Shown: positions 9,418 through 19,084, counted from the stretch's first letter. The stretch is DNA of 64,000 bases from JBBIWA01 sp037439425 (GCA_037439425.1 JBBIWA010000001.1:232005-296004); one strand, 5' to 3'. The notes: generated from the sequence alone by a model not told the origin. Numbers and translations: made by a program.

Positions 9418-9876
9418 ATGCGCGCAGTGCTGCAGAGAGTGAAACAAGGGAAAGTAACCGTCGAGAGCCGTGTCGTGGGGGAGATCGGAGCCGGTCTTGT
9501 CGTCCTGCTTGGCGTTGGGGCGCAGGACACGGAGGCCGAAGCTGAGTTGCTGGCCAATAAGGTGGCGAATCTGCGTATCTTTGCTGATGCCAACAGCAAG
9601 TTTAACCTCTCAGCGCTCGAGGTGGGAGCCGAGATGTTGGTCGTTTCGCAGTTCACGCTGTACGCCGACTGTCGCAAGGGGCGGCGGCCAAGCTTCACCG
9701 AGGCAGCGCGCCCTGAAGTAGCCGCGCCATTGATTGAGAGCTTCGTCGCGCGATTGCGGGAAATGGGTTTCAAGGTCGCGACCGGCGAATTTCAGGCCGA
9801 GATGCTGGTAGAAATTCATAACTCCGGCCCGGTCACAATCTGGCTCGATACGGCTGATCTGCCGCGAGCTAGATGA
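9418..9876 (+). CDS. dtd: D-aminoacyl-tRNA deacylase
   Basis: Removes D-amino acids (and glycine from mischarged tRNA-Ala) from tRNA. It is 152 aa, the usual size. The active-site motifs are SQFTLYADCRKGRRPSF and the C-terminal NSGPVTIWLD, corresponding to the SQFTL and NxGPVT signatures of the family. It starts with MRAVLQRV, the canonical DTD N-terminus. It is 42 bases downstream of the lipid-kinase gene and just upstream of two minus-strand tRNA genes. Confidence 0.95.
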   Translation: MRAVLQRVKQGKVTVESRVVGEIGAGLVVLLGVGAQDTEAEAELLANKVANLRIFADANSKFNLSALEVGAEMLVVSQFTLYADCRKGRRPSFTEAARPEVAAPLIESFVARLREMGFKVATGEFQAEMLVEIHNSGPVTIWLDTADLPRAR

Positions 9877-9990
9877 AGAATGGACAGATTTACTGTGTCA
9901 ACTCAGGATTAGAAGATACGAGGTGTCGTGCTCTGATTTCAGACCACCAGGTTGGGCCCCCTGGCGGATAATGGCACTTTTTATTGAGAA

Positions 9991-10067
<77 letters not shown>

Positions 10068-10085
10068 GCATGATTTTCAAATCCG

Positions 10086-10161
<76 letters not shown>

Positions 10162-10346
10162 GGACCCTTTCGAGCAGAGCCAATGTTACAAACCGGAAGG
10201 AGCAGTGTCAAGTTGAGCCCAGCAATTTTTCGTTGCCTATGGCTCTGCTGGCAATTTTCTCCTCAGAATCGCTGATTGGTCACAAGATCGCGCTGGTTCT
10301 TTACGCTGATTGATGAGACACTATTGGTCCATTAGATGGGTTGCTT

Positions 10347-11282
10347 ATGAGCCAGTTACGAATCGTCTCGCTGATTGCTAGTTCCACAGAGATCGTCTGC
10401 GCCTTGGGGCTGGAAGAACTGCTGGTAGGCCGCTCGCACGAGTGTGACTATCCCCCATCGGTCAAACGGTTACCTATTTGCACCAGCCCCAAATTCAACG
10501 TTGAGGGATTGAGTTACGAGATTGACCAGCGTGTTAAAGCTATCTTGCAGGAGGCGCTGAGCGTCTACCGGGTGGATGCTGAACTGCTGGAGAAATTACA
10601 GCCTACGCATATCATCACCCAGGCGCAATGTGAAGTCTGTGCCGTCAGCCTCAAGGATGTGGAGCAAGCGGTTTGCCAATTTACCGGCTCAAGTCCAACA
10701 ATTGTTTCGTTGGAGCCGAACTCACTGGCAGAGATCTGGGCCGACATCAGGCGTGTCGGAGAAGCTCTCGGAGTCGCTGCCCGCGCTGAAGCATTGGTTG
10801 ATCGGTTGCAGCGCCGAATGGACGAAATTGCTCACCAGGCCTGCTCTATTAAGGTCCGCCCCACAATTGCCTGCATTGAATGGCTTGATCCGCTGATGGC
10901 CGCAGGGAACTGGATGCCAGAGTTAGTTGCGATGGCCGGCGGCGACAATCTTTTCGGTGAGGCAGGCAAGCATTCGCCCTGGATGAGGTGGGGCGAATTG
11001 GCCGCTAAAGACCCCGACACCATCCTCATCATTCCTTGCGGCTTCGACATTCAACGAACGCTTCAGGAGATCGAGCTTCTGGCCGGTCGCGCCGAATGGC
11101 CAAAGCTGAAGGCTGTTCAGGAAAACCGCGTCTTTATTGCCGATGGCAATCAGTATTTCAACCGCCCCGGGCCGCGCGTCGTAGAGTCGCTGGAGATTCT
11201 GGCCGAGATTCTTCATCCTGACGTCTTTAATTTCGGGCACGAAGGGCGAGGATGGGTGCGGCTAGCGACAGATGCAAATTGA
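10347..11282 (+). CDS. BtuF-like cobalamin/siderophore-type substrate-binding protein
   Basis: The 311-aa product has the type III periplasmic-binding fold of BtuF/FhuD proteins. It opens with RIVSLIASSTEIVCALGLEELLVGRS and contains IECIEWLDP-like and GGDNLFGEAG segments. Unlike true periplasmic BtuF it has no signal peptide, as in the cytosolic 'cobalamin-binding protein' group common in bacteria. No BtuC or BtuD homologue is adjacent, and I see no convincing cobalamin riboswitch upstream. Its ligand is therefore uncertain. ATG 10347 was chosen over a TTG two codons upstream. Confidence 0.75.
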   Translation: MSQLRIVSLIASSTEIVCALGLEELLVGRSHECDYPPSVKRLPICTSPKFNVEGLSYEIDQRVKAILQEALSVYRVDAELLEKLQPTHIITQAQCEVCAVSLKDVEQAVCQFTGSSPTIVSLEPNSLAEIWADIRRVGEALGVAARAEALVDRLQRRMDEIAHQACSIKVRPTIACIEWLDPLMAAGNWMPELVAMAGGDNLFGEAGKHSPWMRWGELAAKDPDTILIIPCGFDIQRTLQEIELLAGRAEWPKLKAVQENRVFIADGNQYFNRPGPRVVESLEILAEILHPDVFNFGHEGRGWVRLATDAN

Positions 11283-11318
11283 CATCGGTTGTGAGGGCGT
11301 GCTAAGAGATCCGGCTGT

Positions 11319-11846
11319 ATGCCATCTGGACGCACGCATGACCTGATCACGTTTGCTCTGGCCCCGGTTGCTTTTGTTGGGGCCCAAATTTACTGGGGGC
11401 GCTTGATGGTCTCAGTGGTGGCGACTATCGCCACACTCTTTGCTGGGTTAATGTTCGGACCCGACCTGGACCTTTATAGCAAACAGTACCGGCGCTGGGG
11501 ACCGCTACGGTTCATCTGGTATCCCTATATGGTCGCCTTCAGTCACCGGTCGCGCCTGTCGCACGGCATTATGTTAGGCACGATTGTCCGAGTGCTCTAC
11601 TTTATTGCCGTGGTCGCAGTGCTGATGACCGTAGTGCTCTATCTCCGCCAGCGTTATCTTTACGGTCTGCCAACGACCTGGAGCGAGGAGTTCAGGCAGG
11701 TGAGTCTGGAACTGGGAGCTTTCTGGAACAGAACCGATAAGCAATATTTCTGGGCTGCTTTGGCCGGTCTATGGTTCGGCGCTGCAGCGCACACAGTCTC
11801 CGATGTGATCTGGTCCATCGCTAAGAAGATTTGGCAAGCGGTATGA
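11319..11846 (+). CDS. DUF2227-type membrane protein
   Basis: A 175-aa protein with about four hydrophobic segments. The pattern MPSGRTHD at the start, GLMFGPDLDLYSKQYRRWGPLRFIW in the middle and HRSRLSHG after it matches the DUF2227 (putative metal-binding) family known from cyanobacteria and others. The His and Asp residues in these motifs could bind a metal near the membrane, as family annotation suggests, but no function is established. It follows the binding-protein gene by 36 bases. Confidence 0.75.
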   Translation: MPSGRTHDLITFALAPVAFVGAQIYWGRLMVSVVATIATLFAGLMFGPDLDLYSKQYRRWGPLRFIWYPYMVAFSHRSRLSHGIMLGTIVRVLYFIAVVAVLMTVVLYLRQRYLYGLPTTWSEEFRQVSLELGAFWNRTDKQYFWAALAGLWFGAAAHTVSDVIWSIAKKIWQAV

Positions 11847-11916
11847 TGGCCTCCTTGGAAGTCAACTCTTCAGCCAGATCACGTCAATTCATTCTTTGAA
11901 TGAAGAATAAGGTCAC

Positions 11917-12244
11917 GTTGAGTGCGCGGCGCGAGAGGAATAAGGAAAGTTATCAAACTGGCGGTTTGATAACTGATCTTTCTTCTCGCAAACACTCAGG
12001 TGAGGCTCAGTGATCCGGCGGCGGGCCGGTGAACTAAGTTTGGGGATTGCGAATTGCGAATTGCGAATTTAAATCCGAAATTCGAAATCCGAAATCCGAA
12101 ATCCGATGCCAAAGGCGCGTGTGTGGTACACAGGAGTGATGGGTAAAGCTATAGGTATCGCGCCGTGCTGCTTAATTAACTAGGCCCTGGATCGCTCCAG
12201 GCAGCTTCCGCGGTCCGGGGGTCGGGGAGCCTCCTGCTGGCTCC
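11917..12244. repeat. Family A structured repeat, copy 1
   Basis: About 328 bp in the 414-bp space between the DUF2227 and sugar-dehydrogenase genes. It begins at gttgagtgc and contains a long hairpin: gagtg...cactc outside, with gttatcaaac (11949-11958) pairing gtttgataac (11964-11973) inside. Next come an aattgcg/aatccga short-repeat tract and a right module. The right module has GGCGCG (12114-12119) pairing CGCGCC (12159-12164), cctgg...ccagg, and GGAGCC...GGCTCC hairpins. No open reading frame is inside. Copies lie at 15192 and (left part only) 46051. Confidence 0.85.
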
Positions 12245-12260
12245 AGGGAGGGAATATCCT

Positions 12261-13589
12261 GTGGATAGAAAGCAAGAATTACTTGATAAGATTGCCACGT
12301 GCCAGGCGCGCGTAGGAGTCATTGGCCTCGGCTACGTTGGTTTGCCACTGGTTGTGGAATTTGCTCGCGCTGGCTTCAAATCAACGGGCTTCGAGACAGA
12401 TGCGTGGAAAGCCGACGCCATCAATCACGGCAAATCCTATATCCCTGATGTGCCCTCTTACCTTGTAGCCGGTCTGGTCGCTTCTGATCGCCTGCAAGCG
12501 ACGACCGACTTCGCGGCGCTTAAAGACTCAGACCTCACCATCATCTGCGTTCCGACGCCACTGCGGAAGACTAAAGAACCCGATGTCTCCTACATCCTGG
12601 CGGCGGCTGAAAAGATTCAGGCCTCCTTGCATCCGGGGCAACTTGTGATTCTTGAGTCCACCACTTACCCTGGCACCACTGACGAAGTATTGCGCCCCAT
12701 GTTTGACTCCACTGGTCTGGAGTTGGACAAGGATTACTTCCTCGCTTTCTCGCCGGAGCGGATCGATCCCGGCAACGAGCGCTTCAACACGCGCAACATT
12801 CCGAAGGTCGTGGGTGGCGTCAGTGAGGCCAGCACCGAGGTAGCCGCAGCAGCCTATAGTGCGATTGTGGAAAAGGTTCACTGCGTCAGCTCAGCGCGCG
12901 TGGCTGAGACCTGCAAGCTGCTGGAAAACACTTTCCGCTCGGTCAACATCGGTCTGGTCAACGAGCTGGCGCGACTTTGCTACACGCTGGGCATTGACAC
13001 GTGGGAAGTAATCGAAGCCGCGGCTACCAAACCTTTCGGCTTTATGGCGTTTTATCCAGGGCCTGGTATAGGGGGACACTGTATCCCCCTTGATCCTCAC
13101 TACCTTTCCTGGAAAGCGCGTATGCACGGCTTTGAAGCGCGCTTCATTTCGCTGGCGGAAGAGGTCAACTCGCGCATGCCTGAGCATGTGGTGGAGCTGA
13201 TCACGGCGGGGCTGAATAAACAGCGCAAGCCGGTCAATGGCTCGCGAATCTTGATCCTGGGCGTGGCCTACAAACGCGACATTGATGACGTGCGTGAAAG
13301 CCCAGCGTTGGCGATCATTGACAAGCTGAAGAAGATGGGCGGAGAGGTGAGCTATCACGACCCTTACATTCCCGAGCTCAGACTGGATGGCGAAGGTGAG
13401 CAATATCTGCACGGAGTGGAACTGAGCGAAGAAGCGATCGCTGGTGCCGATTGCGTTGTGATCGTGACCGATCATCGCAAGATCAACTACGGCTGGGTTG
13501 CCGAACGCGCTGCGCTATTGGTAGACACGCGCAACGCAACGCGTGATCTCCGCGACAAAAAATTTTCAGAGAAGATCATCAGGCTTTGA
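12261..13589 (+). CDS. UDP-N-acetylhexosamine 6-dehydrogenase (WbpA/TviB-type nucleotide-sugar dehydrogenase)
   Basis: A 442-aa NAD-dependent enzyme that oxidises a UDP-sugar at C6 to the uronate, for surface polysaccharide precursors. It has an N-terminal Rossmann motif VGVIGLGYVGLPL (about residues 18-30), a central domain with SPERIDPGN, and the catalytic Cys274 in GIGGHCIPLDPHYL. The C-terminal UDP-binding domain includes VAYKRDIDDVRESPA. The family resembles UDP-GlcNAc/GlcNAcA dehydrogenases (WbpA/WbpO, TviB) more than UDP-glucose dehydrogenase. It starts at GTG just after repeat copy A1, which contains its upstream region and may carry its promoter. Confidence 0.88.
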   Translation: MDRKQELLDKIATCQARVGVIGLGYVGLPLVVEFARAGFKSTGFETDAWKADAINHGKSYIPDVPSYLVAGLVASDRLQATTDFAALKDSDLTIICVPTPLRKTKEPDVSYILAAAEKIQASLHPGQLVILESTTYPGTTDEVLRPMFDSTGLELDKDYFLAFSPERIDPGNERFNTRNIPKVVGGVSEASTEVAAAAYSAIVEKVHCVSSARVAETCKLLENTFRSVNIGLVNELARLCYTLGIDTWEVIEAAATKPFGFMAFYPGPGIGGHCIPLDPHYLSWKARMHGFEARFISLAEEVNSRMPEHVVELITAGLNKQRKPVNGSRILILGVAYKRDIDDVRESPALAIIDKLKKMGGEVSYHDPYIPELRLDGEGEQYLHGVELSEEAIAGADCVVIVTDHRKINYGWVAERAALLVDTRNATRDLRDKKFSEKIIRL

Positions 13590-13635
13590 TCCAGGGGAGA
13601 ATTACAGCAGTTTTCAGCGGCGTGTTCAGGCGAGT

Positions 13636-13782
13636 GAGTTTGACTGACAGCTGATGACTGACATCTGGCAACTGGGGAGGGATAAAATCCTCGGTTGAGC
13701 CACTACTTCCTCCCTTTGCAATCAGTTATCAGTTTTCCGGAGTCAGCGGTCAGGAAGTATTCGCTATCTGAACGCCTGGAAA
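13636..13782. repeat. Family B intergenic palindromic repeat, copy 1
   Basis: About 147 bp beginning gagtttgactgac. It aligns along its length with the sequence at 26164-26308: shared blocks are gagtttgactgac, ttgagccac, gttttc and agtcag. Its 5' ctgacagctgatgact and 3' agtcagcggtcagg are imperfect inverted repeats, so it can fold on itself. It lies between the convergent dehydrogenase and aldo/keto-reductase genes. Confidence 0.65.
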
Positions 13783-13813
13783 ACGCTGTAACCCGGCTTC
13801 GGTCCTCGCTTGG

Positions 13814-14782
13814 CTACCACTCGCCCGTCCGGTCCCAGGCAAATTCGCGCAATTGTTCCAGCAGCTGTGGCGAAAGTCGCCGCCCATCGGAGAGAGCCAA
13901 ATTACTCTCCACATGCGCGACGCTGCGCATGCCAGGAATAACTGTGCTGACAGCAACGTGGCTCAAGGTGAATCGCAGTGCCAGCTCAGGCAGGCTTCTC
14001 GCTTCTGGTCCGAGCAGCTTTTTCAAGCGCTCGACGCGCTCATAGACCTTCTGTTTCCGGTCACCCCTGAAAAACCAACTGCGAAAATCCTCTTCAGGAA
14101 AGACTGAGTCAGGTGTGATGGCGCCTGTCAGGCCACCCTCGTCAAAAGGCACACGCGCGATGACTCCGATGTTATGTTCCTGACAGAAGGGATAAAGTTG
14201 CTGCTCCGGCGCTTGCTCAAAGATGTTGTAGATCACCTGCACCGTATCAATCCGCCCGCTGCTGAGCAGGCGCAAAGCATTGGTTGGTTGATAGTCATTG
14301 ATGGAGATCCCAAAGAAGCGCACCTTCCCTTCTTCGCGCAGTCGTAACAGAGCATCAAACCACTCCGCTTCATCGGTCCAATCGTCATTCCAGACGTGCA
14401 GTTGCTGGATGTCAATCACATCCAGACCGAGGTTGCGCAGACTCTGTTCGGTACATTCAATGATGTAGTCGTAGGTGAAGACCTCGCGCAACGGAGCGCC
14501 AGCGGGCGCAGGCCAGAGGCGATTCTTCGGTGGGACCTTAGTGGCTACGAAGACTGGTTCCTTGCGCGCGCGCACGATCTCGCCGACCAATCTCTCGCTG
14601 TGGCCATCGCCGTAAGCGAGCGCCGTGTCAATAAAGTTGAGCCCTAAATCAACCGCGCGCTCGAGCGCGCGCCGCGCTTCGCTCACGTCCCCGCCAGTCC
14701 ACTGAATGCCGCCGATGCCCCAGGCTCCGAACCCGATCTCTGAAACCTGCAAACCAGTTCTGCCTAAAGTACGATAGTGCAT
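13814..14782 (-). CDS. Aldo/keto reductase
   Basis: A 322-aa NADPH-dependent oxidoreductase of the AKR superfamily (TIM barrel). The start MHYRTLGRTGLQVSEIGFGAW is typical. The catalytic tetrad is visible as Asp52 and Tyr57 (FIDTALAYGDG), Lys82 (VATKVPP) and the His of QQLHVWND. The C-terminal cofactor segment reads VSTVIPGMRSVAHVESNL. No pathway neighbour indicates the substrate. The gene is convergent with the dehydrogenase upstream. Confidence 0.9.
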   Translation of the reverse strand: MHYRTLGRTGLQVSEIGFGAWGIGGIQWTGGDVSEARRALERAVDLGLNFIDTALAYGDGHSERLVGEIVRARKEPVFVATKVPPKNRLWPAPAGAPLREVFTYDYIIECTEQSLRNLGLDVIDIQQLHVWNDDWTDEAEWFDALLRLREEGKVRFFGISINDYQPTNALRLLSSGRIDTVQVIYNIFEQAPEQQLYPFCQEHNIGVIARVPFDEGGLTGAITPDSVFPEEDFRSWFFRGDRKQKVYERVERLKKLLGPEARSLPELALRFTLSHVAVSTVIPGMRSVAHVESNLALSDGRRLSPQLLEQLREFAWDRTGEW

Positions 14783-14921
14783 TTCTTCGCCTCCAGAAAT
14801 TTAGTCGAGGAAGATAGTCGCGCTTCTCACTCTGCCGAGAAAATGCTATCAATAGTGCGAGGCATTTACTCACCATTGTGAGGAACTTGTCAAGCCGGGT
14901 CAAAATACTTGGGGGTGAAAA

Positions 14922-15822
14922 TTGAACTTCCCTGATTGGTTCAAGCTGATTGGTATTGTGATCGTAGTGATGGGGCTTGCTCTCCGGTTGCGCACCACGC
15001 TGGTGGTGGTGAGTGCCGGGCTGGTGACGGGTTTGCTGGCAGGGTTGCCACTTCTCTCCAGCGAAGGTATCTTTCAAGGGCTTCCTTACCTGACCCGGTC
15101 AGGTCAGGAGGGCATTATCAACATGCTAGGCCGAGCCTTTACTGATAATCGGCTCATGACGCTCTTTATTATCACACTGCCGGCCATTGGAGTTGAGTGC
15201 ACGGCGCGAGAGGAATAAGGAAAGTAACCAAACGTCCTGTTTGGTTACTGACTTTTCTTCATCGCAAACACTCAAGTGAGGCTCAGTGATCCGTAGTAAT
15301 CCGGTGAACTACGTTTGGAGATTTCGAATTGCGAATTGCGAATTTAAATCCGAAATCCGAAATCCGATTTGGAACTATGGTTGTCTATACTGATGGGCGA
15401 GTTAGTATAGGATCGGTAAAGGCTTCCGCAGAAGGCGCGTGTGTGGTACACAGGAGTGATGGGTAAAGCTATAGGTATCGCGCCGTGCTGCTTAATTAAC
15501 TAGGCCCTGGACAGGCAGCTTCCGCGGTCCGGGGGTCGGGGAGCGTCCTGCTGGCTCCGAGGAGATCAAGGCTGCGAGCTCTGCGGGAGAGAATTATGGT
15601 AACTTCTATGGTCAAAATCTCTCTCCTGTCCAGCCAGGGATTTTGCTTGTCTTTGGCGTGCTTGCTAGCCTCGGTTACGCAGTCGGGGTCTGGAGCCTGG
15701 TGCTTTACGCCATTCCCATCACCGCCCTTTCTGTTATTCTCGGCACGATTCAATTCTGGTTGCTGGACCGACGTTATCGAAGCAAGTTTGCAAAGCTGAG
15801 AAGATCCAAGGTCAACCGATAA
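14922..15822 (+). pseudogene. DUF969 membrane protein gene interrupted by repeat copy A2
   Basis: The 5' part (14922-15191) encodes the DUF969 N-terminus: FKLIGIVIVVMGLALRLRTTLVVV, AGLVTGLLAG, LGRAFTDNRLMTLFIITLPAIG. The reading frame then enters the family A repeat and stops at 15218. After the repeat the same family resumes at about 15560 with IKAASSAGENYGNFYGQNLS and runs to a TAA at 15820-15822. The roughly 70 residues that DUF969 proteins carry between these points are missing, so insertion was accompanied by deletion. DUF969 and DUF979 proteins normally form a paired permease-like system next to peptidases, as here. Confidence 0.85.
15192..15558. repeat. Family A structured repeat, copy 2 (inside DUF969)
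   Basis: About 367 bp starting gttgagtgc, in the same orientation as copy 1. Its central hairpin is gtaaccaaac (15224-15233) with gtttggttac (15239-15248), different in sequence from copy 1 yet fully paired. It carries ~60 extra bases before the right module (tttggaactatggttg...). The right module from aaggcgcgtg to ctggctcc is almost identical to copy 1. It sits within the DUF969 coding sequence. Confidence 0.88.
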
Positions 15823-16786
15823 TGCAGAGCCTCTCATCGTTAGCGAGCCTGATTTTTAGTCTCAATACGGTCTATTTCTTGACCGGAATCGTCTAGCTCA
15901 TCTTTGCCGTGATGAGCTTGGCTGATGGCGGCCACCCGCGGCGCCTCGGCAGCAGCTGTTTCTGGTTCATCCTCGGAGTGATTTTCGCTTGCGGTCATCT
16001 CCTGCCGCACTGGCTGACCGGGATCTTGGTGCTGGTGATGGTAGGGATTGATGGAGCTGGCTGTGTCGGTCGTGGCAGTAGTGTGGAAGCCACGAAAGCC
16101 GAACAGGCCGAACAAGCGCGCAGGTTGAAGGATCGCATCTTCATTCCTGTGCTGGTTATTCCTTTCGTGACTGTCGTCTTTGCTGCTGCCTTTTGTTAGG
16201 TCTGGATGTGAACCGGGGCGCGCTGGTCGGGCTGGGATTTGGTGGGGTTGCTGCCATGATCGCTGGGTTGCGCCTGAGCGGGGGAACGGCAAAGATGATG
16301 ATGGAAGAGGGGCGGCGGCTCAATGAGGCTATGGGCTCGGTCAACATTCTGCCGCAACTGCTGGCCTCGTTAGGAGTGATTTTCACAGCGGCCCAAGTCG
16401 GAGAACTGATGGCGAGCGGAATCTACCGGATCGTTCCGCCCGAGAATCTCTTCTTGCTGGTGTTGGCCAACTGTTTGGGCCTGGCTTTGTTCACCATTGT
16501 AATGGGTAACTCGTTTGCGGCTTTTCCGGTGATTGCCACAGGGGTGCTCTCGCCGTTGATTATTAAACCCTTCGGAGTAGATCCGGCGATGGTTGGGATT
16601 ATTACACTGACGGCCGGTTCAAGCGGCACGCTGATGACTCCGATGGCTGCTAACTTCAATATCGTGCCTGCGGTGTTGCTCAATATGCGCCATCAGTATG
16701 GAGTGATCAAGTTTCAATTGCCGTATGCTCTTACGATCTGGTCGCTGCATGTAGTATTAATGTGGTTCTTGATTCGATTTTTCTGA
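15822..16786 (+). pseudogene. DUF979 membrane protein gene with in-frame stop and frameshift
   Basis: The ATG at 15822 overlaps the DUF969 stop by one base. The DUF979 reading begins MQSLSSLASLIFSLNTVYFL, hits TAG at 15894-15896, and continues in frame (LIFAVMSLADGGHPRRLG..., VLVIPFVTVVFAAAF) to a TAG at 16197. The rest of the family sequence is in the next frame from about 16193: GLGFGGVAAMIAGLRLSGG, ALFTIVMGNSFAAFPVI, TLMTPMAANFNIVPA. Two lesions in one gene, together with its broken partner, point to loss of the whole system rather than a sequencing error. The intact 3' part could still be made from TTG 16193. Confidence 0.82.
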
Positions 16787-16801
16787 GCATGTGAGGTGAG
16801 C

Positions 16802-18601
16802 ATGAAAAGCGACAGTCGAAACTTTAGGGTTGGTGCTTTTTCCTTAATCTTGATCTTCCTGGTTGCAAGCGCTGCTGGTCTGAATCGGGTCATTGCTACT
16901 GACGCGAAGGCTCAGCTTACTTCCTCGCCTTGGCCAGTTGCTCCGCCAGCCCCGACGATTTCAGAAGCTGAGCGACTGGCCGAGCTGACAGCGCGCCGGC
17001 GTGAAGTGATGAAGCGCATTGGCGAACAAGGAATACTGCTTCTCTTTAGTGCCGAGCCGCGCGTCTACACCAACGATGTTGATTACCCCTATCGGCAGGA
17101 GAATAATCTCTACTACCTCACCGGGATCAAGCAGGCAGGTGCGACACTCGTGCTGATTCCGGGCGCGAAACAAACGCGCGAAATTCTCTTTATGCCCAAA
17201 CCTGATCCTGCCCAGGAGACCTGGACAGGCCACATGCTCACTAGCGAAGAAGCCCGCGCTCGCAGCGGGATTCAGGCAGTCTGGGATGACGCTTTACTGA
17301 ATGGCTTTCTGGCTTTTCTAGCTCCACGCGCGCGTTCTGTGCTTGCGCAGCGCGGCCCTATCCCAAGAGTTGATGAGCAACATTTGAAGCAATGGCGAGA
17401 GGATTTCCAGCCGCTTACTGAAGCCATTCGTAAGGAGAAAGCTGAACTTTACCTGCTCATCCCGCTAGAGCGCGATTCACGCGAGTTTCGTCAGGAGCAA
17501 GTATTTGCCGCACAACTGTCATCTGTAGCCACAGGCTTGACGATCAAAAATGCCATGCCGATTTTTGCTGAGCTGCGACTGCGCAAGTCACCTTGGGAGG
17601 TACGCTTGCTCCAGCACGCCGTTAACATCTCGGCTGAAGCATTTCATCGTGTCTTTGCGCTTGCCAGGCCGGGGATGCACGAATATGAGATTCAGGCGGA
17701 GTTCGAGTATATCTTTCGCAAGCGCAATGCTGACAACTGGGGCTATCCCTGCATCATCGGTTCGGGCGTGAACGCGACGACGCTGCATTACATCACCAAT
17801 CAGGATCCGTTGCCGAAGGATGGCTTGCTGCTGATGGATTGCGCCGCAGAATATGACCATTATTCGGCTGACATCACGCGCACCATCCCCGTCAGCGGTA
17901 AGTTCACCAAGCAGCAGGCTGAAATTTATCGCCTCGTCTACGAAGCGCAACAGGAAGCCATCAAGCTCGTTCGTCCAGGCAATTTTGTAGGCACCCGCCG
18001 CGACCCGAAGATCGCTTCTAACTCGATTCACGGGCGCGCGGTCGAAGTCATCAAAGAAGGGCTGCTGCGTCTTGGCTTGATCACCTCGAAAGAGAGCGAG
18101 CAATATCGCATCTGGTTTATGCACGGCACCAGCCACTGGATTGGGATGAACGTGCACGATGTGGGTGATTACTCGACGCCGCTGGCGCCAGGCATGGTGC
18201 TGACGGTCGAGCCGGGAATCTACATCCGCCCTGACGCGCTCGAAGTCTTGCCGAAGACGCCGGAGAACGAGAAATTCATCGCAGCTGTCCGGCCTGCCTT
18301 CGAGAAGTACAAAGGCATTGGGGTACGGATCGAAGATGATGTGCTGGTCACCGAAGGCGAGCCGCAGGTGATGTCGGCGGCTATCCCTTCAAAGCTGGAA
18401 GAGGTCGAAGCAACTATAGCACGGCTTCGGCAAGAGTTGCAGAAATCAGGATTGCCTGTCAGAGCAACGGACCGGAATGGTGATCTATCCTGGGCTGCCC
18501 GCGCCACAGGTGTCGGATCTTCTCAGCCACGAAGTGTCACGGTCACGTTTATGTGGTTTGCAATCTCTACCTCAAACGGGCTTCTGCTTATGTGCCCGTG
18601 A
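16802..18601 (+). CDS. Secreted Xaa-Pro aminopeptidase-like peptidase (M24B)
   Basis: A signal peptide (about residues 1-38) precedes an aminopeptidase P N-terminal domain (NDVDYPYRQENNLYYLTGI) and a pita-bread M24 catalytic domain. Metal ligands are visible in DCAAEYDHYSADITRTIP (two Asp), HGTSHWIGMNVHD (His), TVEPGIYI (Glu) and RIEDDVLVTEGEP (Glu). It would release N-terminal residues preceding proline, outside the cytoplasm. The ~55-residue C-terminal tail after the catalytic domain is Ser/Arg-rich and not family-like. Its position after the DUF969/DUF979 pair suggests a former peptide-utilisation operon. ATG 16802 is preferred to GTG 16796. Confidence 0.85.
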   Translation: MKSDSRNFRVGAFSLILIFLVASAAGLNRVIATDAKAQLTSSPWPVAPPAPTISEAERLAELTARRREVMKRIGEQGILLLFSAEPRVYTNDVDYPYRQENNLYYLTGIKQAGATLVLIPGAKQTREILFMPKPDPAQETWTGHMLTSEEARARSGIQAVWDDALLNGFLAFLAPRARSVLAQRGPIPRVDEQHLKQWREDFQPLTEAIRKEKAELYLLIPLERDSREFRQEQVFAAQLSSVATGLTIKNAMPIFAELRLRKSPWEVRLLQHAVNISAEAFHRVFALARPGMHEYEIQAEFEYIFRKRNADNWGYPCIIGSGVNATTLHYITNQDPLPKDGLLLMDCAAEYDHYSADITRTIPVSGKFTKQQAEIYRLVYEAQQEAIKLVRPGNFVGTRRDPKIASNSIHGRAVEVIKEGLLRLGLITSKESEQYRIWFMHGTSHWIGMNVHDVGDYSTPLAPGMVLTVEPGIYIRPDALEVLPKTPENEKFIAAVRPAFEKYKGIGVRIEDDVLVTEGEPQVMSAAIPSKLEEVEATIARLRQELQKSGLPVRATDRNGDLSWAARATGVGSSQPRSVTVTFMWFAISTSNGLLLMCP

Positions 18602-18664
18602 AATTCCGCGGCGTGGGAACCTTTCCGGTCAGGGCCTACGCTACTATCAACTGATGGGGTATCT

Positions 18665-19084
18665 GTGAAACTATATTTGCCAGAGACACGCTACGCGATT
18701 GTCAGTCTGCCACTAGGACATTTTCGCGAGCTCATCACTATTTTGCGCGATGTTGAAGGATTTGTCTCTCTCACCCGCGATAAAGACGAAATCACGCTGA
18801 TCCTGGCCGAGGAGGTGTGGCAGCAACTGGCTCCTCGTTTCGCTGACGCTAAAGTGCAAGGCGGGCGGCGGATGATTGCTTTCGACACGGTGCTGGATTT
18901 TGAAGTGGTCGGTTTCATTGCCGAAATCAGCCGCGCGCTGGCCGAAGCCAACATCAGCATCCTCAATCTTTCGACCTATCGCACGGACGCCGTGTTGGTA
19001 CATGAATCACGATTTGATGAGGCCGTCGCCGCAGTCAAGCGCGCGCTGGTCGTGCTTCAATACACTCACCTCTCACAGCATTAA
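18665..19084 (+). CDS. ACT-domain protein
   Basis: A 139-aa protein that resembles the CASTOR/ACT_7 family, with tandem ACT-like folds. The second includes FDTVLDFEVVGFIAEISRALAEANISILNLSTYRTDAVLV, which has the beta-alpha-beta pattern and ligand loop of amino-acid-binding ACT domains. Such proteins usually bind amino acids and act as regulators. It begins at GTG and lies directly upstream of a sulfur-amino-acid enzyme, so sensing of an amino acid in that pathway is possible but not shown. Confidence 0.7.
   Translation: MKLYLPETRYAIVSLPLGHFRELITILRDVEGFVSLTRDKDEITLILAEEVWQQLAPRFADAKVQGGRRMIAFDTVLDFEVVGFIAEISRALAEANISILNLSTYRTDAVLVHESRFDEAVAAVKRALVVLQYTHLSQH

Noticed and set aside
10162..10346. 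Possible cobalamin riboswitch upstream of the BtuF-like gene
   Set aside because: No conserved B12-box-like core could be recognised by eye.
12056..12107. aattgcg/aatccga tandem tract as a CRISPR array
   Set aside because: Units are 7-8 bp without spacers, and no cas genes are in the window.
11917..15558. Family A as a group II intron
   Set aside because: No GUGYG 5' end or domain V-like hairpin, and no reverse transcriptase; splicing would not restore DUF969 because coding sequence is missing.
18477..18668. Alternative frame at the end of the Xaa-Pro peptidase
   Set aside because: It overlaps the intact peptidase frame and shows no family pattern.
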